Part shown: positions 38,643 to 49,169 of the stretch, one piece after another
How positions within the stretch are numbered: the stretch's first letter is position 1
How the letters are laid out: each line of letters begins with the position of its first letter
Assembly: GCA_007844125.1 (NCBI GenBank)
Contig: CM017563.1
Location: forward strand, 20,553,920 to 20,617,919
DNA: 64,000 nt
Source of the DNA: Sinonovacula constricta
Taxonomy: Eukaryota > Mollusca > Bivalvia > Cardiida > Solecurtidae
Direction of reading: 5' to 3'
Position numbers and translations under genes: made by a program
The notes under the pieces: model-generated
What the model saw: only the letters and a program-made list of their open reading frames with translations
Databases searched by the model: none
What the model was told of the DNA's origin: nothing

Positions 38643-39600
38643 GGCAACACCCTCTCTAAAGTTGTATACCTGCAGACTGACAACTGCTGGAGGAAAAATA
38701 AAAACAAAATACTGCTGGTTTTCTGTCAGTTATTGGTGGAGAAAATAATTTTCCATGAGGTATGTTACAACAGTTTTACCTTAAATTGTTTATAATTATG
38801 ATAGAAAATCTTAATCTTTTTCCAGCTTGCGAAACCTGGTATAGAAATAATTTATCTCTTCTTTCAATAACAATGTAGATAACATGAATATGGATAATAT
38901 GATTTCTGTAGAGAATACTTTCAGTCAAACTAGCTAAAAATAGTTTTATGAGTCAGCTTACAGTTTGGTCAATTTAAAAATGTTTTAAAAATTAAGTTTG
39001 AAATGTGTCAGTTCTTTAACATTAAGTCTAAAGTGTCATTTTTTCAGGTTCATCTGTCCTTCCTTTATGTTGGCCATACACATGAGGATGTTGAAGCAGC
39101 ATTTAGTGTCATTTCCAAAACACTAGGAGCTAATGACCTGGAAACATGATGACTTGTTAAAACTTTTGCCAAAAGTTGAGGTTCTTCTTTTGATGTTTGA
39201 TATAAAGTCTTTGTTAAAGGATAATATAGCTGACATAGTAAAAACAACTCAACTGCTACATGATGAATATTCAACATTTGATGGTTGGACTTTTATGCAT
39301 TTTAAGGGAAGGTCTGAAGAATCCTGGAATCCTCTTCAAAGAAAACATTTTATTGTCAATCCCAGAAAGAAGACAATTAAAAATTAATTAATTAAGAACA
39401 TAGAATGTTTGTGGACACTTTTCAAACAACAAAATGCATTTGGTACATGGAAACAATTGTATGACTTATCAGCCAGAAACACAGAACCTACAAGGACAGC
39501 CAGCTGGTTACTGGATAAACTTCTACATCAACCAACAGCTATATCAATATTCAAGAGATTTAACTTCAGGTTGAGTTTTTTAAGTCTTTCATATTTTTAA
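38643..39600 (+). pseudogene. Broken DUF7869-like transposon protein gene fragment
   Basis: Exon A (38643-38759, acceptor TTTTCAG, donor GTATGT) encodes 39 residues including YLQTDNCWRKNKNK. Exon B starts at 39048 (TTTTTTCAG acceptor), joins in phase and encodes VHLSFLYVGHTHEDVEAAFS. The spaced DNxxRxNKN and GHTHEDV motifs match, from memory, a family annotated DUF7869 in mobile-element proteins of animals; an RNase H-like transposase fold is a suggestion only. The frame then breaks: TGA at 39147-39149 with the continuing frame shifted (WKHDDLLKLLPK...), then an in-frame TAA at 39385, after which the same frame continues (LWTLFKQQNAFGTWKQLYDL) to about 39569-39600. The ~300 residues expected upstream are missing. 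An AATAAA lies near 39,757. Clearly defective. Confidence 0.65.
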
Positions 39601-40488
39601 TTTCTAAAAATAGACATAAAACTGCAAGAAAACAGTTTTATTCACAAATCTAGTTCTTTTCTTTTGCTAATTGCTTGGTTTATTACCATAAGACTTAAGT
39701 CCAATAGTGTAAAATTGTGCTGTACACATAGTCCATACAGACCAAGCTTTAGATATGGCAATAAAGTTATTTGCAATAGTTTCCTTTAGGTTAAATAGCT
39801 CCAAACCAAGAGGGTTTTATAATCTCTGGAAGCTTATTTGCAGTTCATTCATTTTGTATAAAGCAAGCCTGTAGACTGTAGCAGGTAAAATAGTTTCCTG
39901 GGCAAACAATTTAGGTTATAAAGGTCTACTGGTTATTTATAGAGTTGCATATTTGTTGCAATTTCATTACCTTTCATGGACCACAAACAACAGCATACTT
40001 TAACTGTTATTGACCTAACTTTATTTGTGCTATTTTAACCTCATACTGGTTTTATTATGTTATTTAACAGAATATTTTTGTTGTTCTAAAAAAGATTTTG
40101 TTATTCTAAATTGTTGCCACATTAAGTGAGTGTTATAAATGTAACTTTTTTTGAAAAATTAATAAGGGTTCATTATGCCAGTTTTACAATATAGCAGGAC
40201 CTTCTTATGCCAGCATGACAGTATCATTGCTCTGTTCAAGTTTTGCTAAAGTAACCTGTTTCAACTGCTTTGTATTGTACCCTGACATAGCACTGTCTGT
40301 GCTTTTTAAATAATATTAATTGCAAATGTTTCTTGTAAAATTTCAACATATTGGCTAGGCAGTTGTATGAGTACATTTTAATGATATTATGTCATTGCTC
40401 TTTCTTTGCACCTTTTAGAATGTAACACCGGTATAGAAAAAACATTTCTTTATATTAAGTAAAATGCTTGCACATCGGTTTTTGTACA
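39601..40488. other. Element core between gene remnant and right arm
   Basis: AT-rich, no coding frame. It holds a likely poly(A) signal (AATAAA near 39,757) for the plus-strand remnant and scattered degenerate palindrome units from about 40,190 that grade into the right arm. Confidence 0.5.
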
Positions 40489-43400
40489 GAATAGATTTGC
40501 AAACTGACCTGACTATTTTCTGTACATTTTCAATTGTTATGCTGGCCTAACAGAACATATTTTTTATTCAAAGAATGCTGGCATAACAGTTGTTTTCTTC
40601 ATTTTCATTTGTTATGCCAGCATAACAGAATAGATTTTCTTATTGAATTGTAAACTGACCTCACTTTTTTCTGTACATGTTCAATTGTTATGCTGGCATA
40701 ACAGCACAGTTTTTTCTTTTTCAATTGTATGCTGGCCTAACAGTTGTTTTCTTCATTTTCATTTGTTATGCCAGCATAACAGAACAGATTTTCTTATTGA
40801 ATTGTAAACTGACCTGACTATTTTCTGTACATGTTCAATTGTTATGCTGCCATAACAGCACAGTTTTTTCTTTTTCAATTGTATGCTGGCCTAACAGTTT
40901 TTTCTACACTTTCATTTGTTATGCCAGCACAACAGAAAAGATTTTATTATTGAATTGTAAACTGACCTGACTATTTTCTGTACATGTTCAATTGTTATGC
41001 TGGCATAACAGAACAGTTTTTTCCAATTCAATTGTATGCTGGCCTAACAGTTTTTTCTACACTTTCATTTGTTATGCCAGCACAACAGAATAGATTTTCT
41101 TATTGAATAGTAAACTGACCTGACTATTTTCTGTACATTTTCATTTGTTATGCTGGCATAACAGAATAGATTTTCTTATTGAATTGTAAACTGACCTGAC
41201 TATTTTCTGTACATTTTTATTTGTTATGCTGGCATAACAGAACAGTTTTTTTCTTATTTAAAGAATGCTGGCCTAACAGTTGTTTTCTACATTTTCATTT
41301 GTTATGCTGTTCTAACAGAATAGATTTTCTTATTGAATAGTAAACTGACCTGACAGTATTTTATGTACATTTTCAATTGTTATGCCAGCATAACAGAACA
41401 GTTTTTTTCTTGTTGAATACTATTCTGGCCTAACAGTTTTTTTTCTTAAGTTTCATTTGTTATGCTGGCATAACAGAGATGATTTTCTTATTGAATCGTT
41501 AATTGGCCTAACAGTACTTTTTGTACATTTTCATTTGTTATGCCAGCGTAACAGTTTTTTCTTATTCAATATTATGTTGGCCTAAGGTTTTTTTTCTACA
41601 TTTTCATTTGTTATGCTGGCATAACAGAATAATTTTTCTTATTGAATAGTAAACTGACCTGACTATTTTCTGTACACTTTCAATTGTTATGCTGGCATAA
41701 CAGAGCAGGTTTTTTTTTATTTAATTGTCTTCTTGCTTAACAGTTTTTTCTACATTTCATTTGTTATGCCAGCATAACAGAAAAGAGTTTCTTATTGAAT
41801 AGTAAACTGACCTGACTATTTTCTGTACATTTTCATTTGTTATGCTGGCATAACAGAACTATTTTTTATTTCTTATTCAATTGTATGCTGGCCTAACAGT
41901 TTTTTTCTACATTTTCATTTGTTATGCCAGCATAACAGAATAGATTTTCTTATTTAATAGTAAATTGACCTGACTATTTTCGGTACACTTCAATTGTTAT
42001 GCTGGCATAACAGAACAGGTTTTTTTCTTATTCAATTGTATGCTGGCATAACAGAATAATTTTTCTTATTGAATAGTAAACTGACCTGACTATTTTCTGT
42101 ACACTTTCAATTGTTATGCTGGCATAACAGAGCAGGTTTTTTTCTTATTTAATTGTCTTCTTGCTTAACAGTTTTTTCTACATTTCATTTGTTATGCCAG
42201 CATAACAGAAAAGAGTTTCTTATTGAATAGTAAACTGACCTGACTATTTTCTGTACATTTTCATTTGTTATGCTGGCATAACAGAACTATTTTTTATTTC
42301 TTATTCAATTGTATGCTGGCCTAACAGTTCTTTTCTACATTTTCATTTGTTATGCCAGCATAACAGAATAGATTTTCTTATTTAATAGTAAATTGACCTG
42401 ACTATTTTCGGTACACTTCAATTGTTATGCTGGCATAACAGAACAGGTTTTTTTCTTATTCAATTGTATGCTGGCATAACAGAATAATTTTTCTTATTGA
42501 ATAGTAAACTGACCTGACTATTTTCTGTACACTTTCAATTGTTATGCTGGCATAACAGAGCAGGTTTTTTTCTTATTTAATTGTCTTCTTGCTTAACAGT
42601 TTTTTCTACATTTCATTTGTTATGCCAGCATAACAGAAAAGAGTTTCTTATTGAATAGTAAACTGACCTGACTATTTTCTGTACATTTTCATTTGTTATG
42701 CTGGCATAACAGAACTATTTTTTATTTCTTATTCAATTGTATGCTGGCCTAACAGTTTTTTTCTACATTTTCATTTGTTATGCCAGCATAACAGAATAGA
42801 TTTTCTTATTTAATAGTAAATTGACCTGACTATTTTCGGTACACTTCAATTGTTATGCTGGCATAACAGAACAGGTTTTTTTCTTATTCAATTGTATGCT
42901 GGCCTAACAGTTTTTTTTTCTACATTTTCATTTGTTATGCCGGCATAACAGAATAGATTTTCTTATTGAATAGTAAACTGACCTGACAGTATTTTATGTA
43001 CATTTTCAATTGTTATGCCAGCATAACAGAACAGTGTTTTCTTATTGAATACTATTCTGGCCTAACAGTTTGCTCTTAACTTTCATTTGTTATGCTGGCA
43101 TAACAGAGAAGTTTTTCTCATTGAATCGTAAATTGGCCTAACAGTACTTTTTGTATATTTTCATTTGTTATGCCGGCGTAACAGTTCATTTTATTCAATA
43201 GTATGTTGGCCTAAGAGTTATTTTTCTACATTTTCATTTGTTATGCTGGCATAACAAAATAGATTTTCTTATTGAATTGTAAATTGACAGTATTTTCTGT
43301 ACATGTTCACTTGTTATGCTGGCATAACAGAATAGTTTCTTCTCTATATTAAACTTTAATACTGTAGCATGTTGTTCCTTATTTATGTTGTCCTTTTGCC

Positions 43401-43578
43401 CAGTATTGGTCAGAATGCTTGATTCTGTACATGTAATTGTGTGGCTAAAAATGGCCTTTTTAAATGAAACATTTTGGAAAGTGTAAATTTAACCCACATA
43501 TTTAGGTACCTATTTCTCCAAAATGATACCTCCCAATTAGGAATGATTAAACATTCCCTTTTTAAAATAAAATGCGTT
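40489..43578 (-). repeat. Right inverted arm: palindromic tandem array plus unique end
   Basis: This is the same array as the left arm in opposite orientation (units read TTTTCTTATTGAATAGTAAA ... TGTTATGCTGGCATAACAG), ending in ~250 bp that match the left outer end. Degenerate single units (for example near 40,190-40,230, ttatgccagcatgacag) precede the clear array, so the inner boundary is approximate. The arm is shorter than the left one because the two arms have duplicated different blocks. Confidence 0.9.
41626..42908. repeat. Three tandem ~428-bp blocks inside the right arm
   Basis: Blocks begin agaataatttttc at 41,626, 42,053 and 42,481 (offsets 427 and 428). Rare variants such as cggtacacttcaattg recur at 41,981, 42,409 and 42,837, and ttgtcttcttgcttaacag also repeats. 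The copies are near-identical apart from poly-T length. No such block exists in the left arm, so it arose after the arms were set up, probably by unequal exchange. Confidence 0.85.
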
Positions 43579-43589
43579 ACCAGTATTTT

Positions 43590-43983
43590 GTGGTATCACT
43601 TTTTTTTAGCGATGGCTTAATTTTCGCGTATTTCGCACTCGGGCCAGTGCGCGAATTTAAATCCTAAGCTGATATTTAACCATATAGTTCCATATACGTA
43701 TCCGAAACGTGCTAATGTCCGAGTCAAACGGGTCCCGTGTCACTTAGCGGCTCTGAATAAACAGCGGTCCGATAATTGACTACTAGTAACAAAGGAAGTG
43801 GTAACTGATAGGGGCCAACTGATTTGCTGGAGTGTTCAAATAAACAATATTCATAATATAGTCAGTAAGTTATCGATTATAGTAATGTTTTTTTTAATTA
43901 TTTGCGCGAATTTACGTCCGCGCGAAACAGTCTATTTCCGCGATTGCGCGAAATTGCGTGCCAGCGAAATTAAATGATACCAC
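43590..43983. mobile_element. MITE-like element with GTGGTATCA terminal inverted repeats
   Basis: The left end reads GTGGTATCA then a T run and TAGCGATGGC. The right end reads GCCAGCGAAATTAAATGATA then CCAC, which is the inverted match. Inside are several CGCGAAA/TTTCGCG blocks in both orientations (43,625-43,655 and 43,900-43,965), typical of short non-autonomous elements with extended subterminal repeats. About 394 bp, no coding frame. No target duplication is obvious. It starts 11 bp after the right end of the large element. Confidence 0.6.
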
Positions 43984-44377
43984 CGTAGATAACAATGATG
44001 AATAAAATTATGATTAAAAATCCGTTCAAACAATTTGTTACATTCGAGATAAAATAGATCGATAATTAGAAATTGATTTGTTTCGGAAATTTAGTATGCA
44101 TTTGCTTATGTCTTTAACGAATCAATATTCTACTGAAAGTGGGAGTTAACTTTGAAGTTTGAGCCAGTGCTTTATGAAATCAAAGTGTCATTATATTGTT
44201 ATATTTAAACTCTTTTCTACTTAGATACTATGTTATTTAGATAAAAAGCCTTTCATATCTGTTTTCTCTGAAACGTCGCTTACTAATTTTATATAGACAA
44301 TACCTAAATGCATATACTCTGATATTTCTTAACCTGTGCAAAAAAATAATGGCTTAGTAATATATGTTTCTCTTTCC
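43984..44377. other. No gene recognised
   Basis: AT-rich spacer between the MITE and the CAA repeat. Confidence 0.5.
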
Positions 44378-44408
<31 letters not shown>

Positions 44409-44430
44409 CAACAACAACACAACAACAAAC
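44378..44430. repeat. (CAA)n microsatellite
   Basis: About 16 CAA/ACA units with single interruptions. Confidence 0.9.
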
Positions 44431-44550
44431 AACTCCTGAATATTTTGAAAAGAGGAAATAAATTCAAGTCGTCGTCTATAATTGTACCAGCTGTTAATTT
44501 TCCATAATTTCCTGACACCAATCCCAATCTTGTCAGCTCCTCTGGAATAA
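44430..44550 (-). CDS. Candidate exon ending at a CAA microsatellite
   Basis: On the minus strand an acceptor with a pyrimidine-rich tract (TATGTTTTTATTCCAG) precedes EELTRLGLVSGNYGKLTAGT then IIDDDLNLFPLF. The frame then runs into the (GTT)n complement of the CAA repeat. No donor is clear. Not recognised. Confidence 0.25.
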
Positions 44551-44644
44551 AAACATATAAATTGTAATATCTATATTGTCCTCGCACCACAGACCTTATA
44601 TTGATTAACAGCACACAGTCACCTTCATGCATTCAATCACTGCA

Positions 44645-44900
44645 TCTCGTCGCTTTCTTGCACCACAGGATTTCCTTTGCTAACAACGCACATTTACTTA
44701 CTCACCTTAAATTATCACTGGCCGTAGCATTTTTGCACCACAGGATTTCCTTTGCTAACAACGCACATTCACTTAATCACCTTAAATTATCACTGGCCGT
44801 AGCATTTTTGCACCACAGGATTTCCTTTGCTAACAACTCACATTCACTTACTCACCTTAAATTATCACTGGCCGTAGCATTTTTGTACTACATGGTTTCT
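44645..44900. repeat. 75-bp minisatellite, about three copies
   Basis: TTGCACCACAGGATTTCCTT recurs at 44658, 44733 and 44808, followed by GCTAACAACGCACATTCACT and ATTATCACTGGCCGTAGCAT. The 75-bp period keeps one plus-strand frame open (LAVAFLHHRISFANNAHSL-type repeat). On the minus strand each unit contains AAGGTGAGTAAGTG, a consensus splice donor. Coding status is doubtful. Confidence 0.85.
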
Positions 44901-44940
44901 TTTACTTACATGACACATTCACCCCCCTAGCCATAAATTG

Positions 44941-45033
44941 TTACTTTCTTGGCTTTCTATATTTATCATGGCAATACTGGATTTTTCTGTCAGTCCGAAA
45001 ATAACTACACCATTTAGCTGAATAGCTGAGATG
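44941..45033 (-). CDS. Candidate terminal exon following the 45.7-kb exon
   Basis: After a TATGAG acceptor on the minus strand the frame reads HLSYSAKWCSYFRTDRKIQY then CHDKYRKPRK-stop. The stop is at 44941-44943. A competing frame on the same strand also stays open over about the same stretch (ISAIQLNGVVIFGLTEKSSI...) with its own acceptor (ACTAAAACAG) and a donor-like GGGGTGAAT. Only one is likely to be real. Confidence 0.35.
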   Translation of the reverse strand, partial: HLSYSAKWCSYFRTDRKIQYCHDKYRKPRK

Positions 45034-45687
45034 CTCATACATTTTAGTACTGTTTTAGTACACATTGAAATACGTAAAACAAAGATGAAATACACGTGAA
45101 CTTGCGTTCCGTTCAAGGATATTTGCCAAAGACGAAAACAGCATTACAAACCACCTTTATATTTGAAGAAATAAAATTTCTTTAATAATCTAGACAGATA
45201 TACTAATTTTTAACGGGATTTAATAGTTTTAATGAAATTGTTTAAAGTGTACTAACACAAGAAAACATGACAAATACCTTTTGAGTTATTGTATTTTTCC
45301 CATTATACAATAAAATGCAATCAGTTCCGTATTACTTCCTAACTATTGTCAATTCGTACAAAGCTTACTCTAATTGCAAATAACCGGACAATCAAGCAGA
45401 CAATGATCAGATTCCAATACGCTATCACATTTTTTCTGTTTTACATGTATCACTGATGTCTTCTCGGAAGAAACGACGACAACAACAACAAAAACACAAC
45501 AGCATTATGCAAAGATGATTGTCGCGCATGGCTCACGTTAATACGATTAGAAATTCAATTAAAAGATAGTGTGTCACAGTCTGGAATCAGATGCAGTAAA
45601 ATATTTTATTGCAATGTCAACTTCAGACACAGTACTGCCCAAATTATGGACATGTAACTAGAACTGGGTCAGTTACGATTGACTTAC

Positions 45688-45755
45688 GTATATATCACGG
45701 TTAATCGCATATCTGGCGCAGTCTTGTAAACGAGGACAGTATTCAATCAATATGT
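45688..45755 (-). CDS. Candidate Cys-containing internal exon
   Basis: 68-bp minus-strand exon between acceptor AAATAGATTCCAG and a near-perfect donor TATAC|GTAAGTC. Two leading bases then 22 codons: ILIEYCPRLQDCARYAINRD plus IY. It ends in phase 0, compatible with the phase-0 terminal exon at 44941-45033. The joined product would be a short tail with four Cys. Domain not recognised. Confidence 0.4.
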
Positions 45756-46654
45756 CTGGAATCTATTTAGGTGCTAAGTACCTGTTATCTTACACAGATT
45801 GTCCATAAACCGATCTGATGAGAATTAATGATAAATTGTGACGATATCAGTTAACGAAGCCAAATCATTTCCTTTATTTTCCTTTGTTTTATGTCCAATT
45901 TGAAACAATATAATAAATCGCATAAACATATTGTGTACAATAACAATTCAATCACACAAACATTTCTTTTATTTGTTTTATACAAGATGATGAAAATTTC
46001 ATTTCAAATGTACTGCGTGCGAAAATACCAAATCTCCTTATATTTGTATGAGTAAATACTATATAACAAACAAAACATCATGCAGGTAAGAAGACCCAGA
46101 AAATATAAAACATTTTTAAATATTTTGAAAAAACGAAACATGTTTTATAAGAAAAGTGTAACATTAAAAAATATTACACCTAATCACGTTTTAAAAGAGA
46201 AACATACCACCCACTGAATAAAAAGTATTTGACACGTGTTCTTCTCTTTAAGCACAATTGTCGATATTGTTTTCTGTTAATTTCGACAATGTGCAATAGC
46301 TATAGCTACGACTTATGTCCAATACCATTTGAAAGATAATTTGAAATTAGCAATCTAATTCTGTTGTTCTTGATGCAATGTTTATGACATGCCTTTGCCA
46401 GACGTCTTATAATACATGACATTATGTTTTGACATAACTCAAACTTACTGTTGTCGTTGTTTCATCATAATAATATATGCAACTAATGGAGAACTGACGG
46501 AGGAAGAAAGTAATGATCAAGGTTTAACAACAAAATTCGTAAGTTCAAGAGTAACGTTACAACGATAACAATAACGTAGCAACAAGGACTTAATAATAAA
46601 AGTAATAATAATAATAATAATTAAATAAAAATAATAAAAATAATAAGAATAATT
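45756..46654. other. No gene recognised
   Basis: AT-rich. One 34-bp minus-strand stretch near 46,450-46,484 has a pyrimidine-rich acceptor and a GTAAGT donor, but its phase-consistent frame contains a stop. Confidence 0.4.
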
Positions 46655-46786
46655 ACACTACTACTGCTACTTCTATTACTACTACCACTGCTGTTACCAC
46701 TACTACTACTCTTACTTCTACTACTACTACTTTTACTTTTACTACTACTTCTGCTACTAGTAATACTACTATTTCTACTACTACTT

Positions 46787-46853
<67 letters not shown>

Positions 46854-47084
46854 AACTACTACTACTACTACCACAACTACTACCACTACTACATCTATTT
46901 CTACTACTACTTCTTCTTCAACTACTATTACTACTACTCTGACTTCTACTACAACTGCTACTACTACTACTACTACATTTACTCCTACTACTACTACTTA
47001 TCCTTCTATCACTACTACGCCTCCTCCTACTACTTCTTCTACTACTACTACTACTACAACTACTACTACTACTACTATTACTAT

Positions 47085-47120
<36 letters not shown>

Positions 47121-47121
47121 A

Positions 47122-47158
<37 letters not shown>

Positions 47159-47215
47159 TTACTACTACTACAACTACTACTACTACTTCTACTTCTACTA
47201 CTTCTACTTATTACA
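46655..47215. repeat. (ACT)n trinucleotide block, ~560 bp
   Basis: An almost continuous ACT/CTA/TAC run with TTC, TTA and CAA interruptions. It is preceded by AAT-type repeats (46,590-46,650). Open frames over it encode only poly-Val or poly-Thr-like strings and are artefacts. Confidence 0.95.
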
Positions 47216-47743
47216 GTTATAATTATAAAAACGATTTTAACTGAAACTAATTTACCAGGGTTACTGCATACGCATTGTTATCGAAGTTGGTCGATCTTCC
47301 ATGCATTTTTCAATAAAGATCTCTTTTCATTTATTTCTTCCGTCTACTTTGTAAGAAAATATTTGAACATAACGTTTATGCCATTTTTGTAAACATACAT
47401 TCACCCTAAGTTACTTCCTATTCTGATATTGATTTTTGACCAGGGCCTTACTTTCAGCTTCATGATCATTAAAAACTATTTGTTCCTAAAGAGCTACTGT
47501 CACAGTAGTTAAATATTGAAATCGTATCTAATAGAACAAACATGTTTTATTAATGTGAACGTGGATAACATTTTGATTACAAAGTTTTAAATGATATAAA
47601 TACGCATCCATTTTAAATCATATCTATAAGCATCATGGTATATTTGTCTCAATATGTTGTCTTATGTAACTAAATTATTAAACAATAAAGTTCAAATATG
47701 TTACTGAGAATATCAAATGCCCCAAATACGCGACACACAGTAC

Positions 47744-47913
47744 CTTGTTGAAGCTTATTATATTTAAGCCTAGGTCGCCGACACGTAATTCTCCAGACAG
47801 CTTAGCCTCTAACCGAGTTCGAGTCTCGTTTGAAGCTAATAAAGAAAGGACTTCCATCTGTCTCGCGGCTGCGCCCGTGGTTCCAACCAGACGTGTGTCT
47901 GGGGTCTTCATCA
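47744..47913 (-). CDS. Candidate internal exon of an unrecognised minus-strand gene
   Basis: 170-bp exon with good sites: acceptor CTAGCTATTTTAG and donor AACAAG|GTACTG. Two leading bases are followed by 56 codons (MKTPDTRLVGTTGAAARQME first, then ...ETRTRLEAKLSGELRVGDLG). Composition, GC content and reading-frame length set it apart from its AT-rich flanks. It resembles no family I can name. A downstream exon in the right phase was not found, so its link to the 45-kb exons is unproven. Confidence 0.45.
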
Positions 47914-49048
47914 CTAAAATAGCTAGACTTTGCTATAATGACCATAATTTTTCTTTGTGATGCATTTCAAACAAACGCAAATCATATATACATGTATCTA
48001 CTGATTCCAACTATGTATTAGGCAATGCGGACTGTGGTAAAATGGACGTTTAGATTAATATATTGTACTGCCACGCTTGCATAATCGAAGTTTTATAAGA
48101 TCTAACGATAATGTAATGCCACAAGCTACATCAATTTTTAATCATGTAAGATGTTTGGTTTATTGGGTTGAATGTCTCTTCTTATAGTTATAGTATAAAA
48201 TTAATTTGCACTATCTAACTCTCCAATAGAGCCTTATTTACGCTGTATCAATAGTCACCCCTTCTTTCAATTAGTTTTATATATGGGTAAACTTTACTAT
48301 TATTATAATAGAATCATTATATGCCCCATGTACAAAACAAGTATTCGGTTCAGGATTCAAAATCTCAACAAAATATGAAAAACAGCCATTCATTTTTGAT
48401 ACAAGTCTATTTTCAAGATAGGCTAGTCTTCAATTTGTTTTTATTTTTTAGTGAATGAGATCGAAAATTTCACGTGGTATTTATTACACAAGTTCATCAT
48501 ATCAGTAGAATAAAGCAATGGCGAATGATTGACCTACTTTCATAAAAATTATATGTATGTTTTATCCACGATACTGGTGTGAGTTACTTATGAATATAAA
48601 CCAGGGCTGTCCGTTGAAAGCGGGCTGCGCATTTCACAGAGCTGGTTAGTATAATGTTAGATATTAATAATTCCGATAATAACATATTAAACACAGAAGG
48701 TTATAAGTTGAAAAATATTGTTAATAACTTGCTCAATTGAAATTACTTTCTATGTTTAAAATAAATGTTTTGGACGATTTTTGAAAGAAACAGCACACTT
48801 CAAAAGTAGTCTAGAATAACAATAGGTCGTTTACTTACATTTTCATATTGTCAATGCACTTGCGATCGTCCTTTACCGTTAACAAAATGATTTCTTGTTA
48901 TATTATATAATTGTTTATAATATAGATTGCAAGTTAGAGCAAGAATTAAGTACACGTTTCTTATAACATTCATCATAATTATGCAAGGTAGAGTTCTATC
49001 ATACCTGTGCACTTTAGTCAAGAAGATAATATGCAGTTATATCCCTAG
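47914..49048. other. No gene recognised
   Basis: AT-rich. A short minus-strand frame at about 48,840-48,880 (DDRKCIDNMK) ends at a GTAAGT donor but has a poor acceptor. Confidence 0.4.
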
Positions 49049-49169
49049 ATCAGGAGCTGCCTTTAGATTTAAATTGCCTAAAACTAGAATATTTCTGGCT
49101 TCTGATCATTCAAAGAAGTCGGATCAAAATGATGGAATGCTCTTCCAGAAGACCTTACACGTACAACAG
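49049..49169 (+). CDS. Candidate internal exon, unrecognised plus-strand gene
   Basis: 121-bp plus-strand stretch from acceptor TTATATCCCTAG to donor CAACAG|GTGAAA. One leading base then 40 codons beginning SGAAFRFKLPKTRIFLASDH and rich in K, D and Q. It ends in phase 0, matching the phase-0 start of the terminal exon at 55295. The two could therefore be consecutive exons of one gene (inference). Confidence 0.4.

Larger units (their letters stand above)
27983..43578. mobile_element. Giant foldback-like DNA transposon with tandem-repeat inverted arms
   Basis: Two long inverted arms enclose a core of about 8.3 kb. Reading the right arm on the opposite strand gives the left arm: both start AACGCATTTTATTTTAAA, run through the same ~250 bp non-repetitive end, and then enter the same palindrome-rich tandem array. 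The flanking base runs are acca at 27979-27982 and acca at 43579-43582, a candidate 4-bp target duplication. Terminal inverted repeats made of tandem subrepeats are the known architecture of Foldback, Galileo and TU elements. The core carries remnants of two divergent spliced genes, one with a domain seen in transposon-encoded proteins. I infer a foldback-class DNA transposon. Its superfamily is not assigned, because no intact transposase is visible. The paired arms are certain from the sequence; mobility is inferred. Confidence 0.85.

Noticed and set aside
27976..43598. Longer inverted target site gatacca/tggtatc as the element's true ends
   Set aside because: A 12-bp segment separates the word from the right end only, so the common ends are better placed at AACGCATT; kept as a finding instead.
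46653..46886. Long minus-strand frame of almost pure Val
   Set aside because: It is the ACT trinucleotide block read in one frame; no coding signal outside the repeat.
47745..47960. Plus-strand frame opposite the 47.8-kb exon
   Set aside because: The minus-strand frame has matching splice sites at both edges; the plus frame is its shadow.
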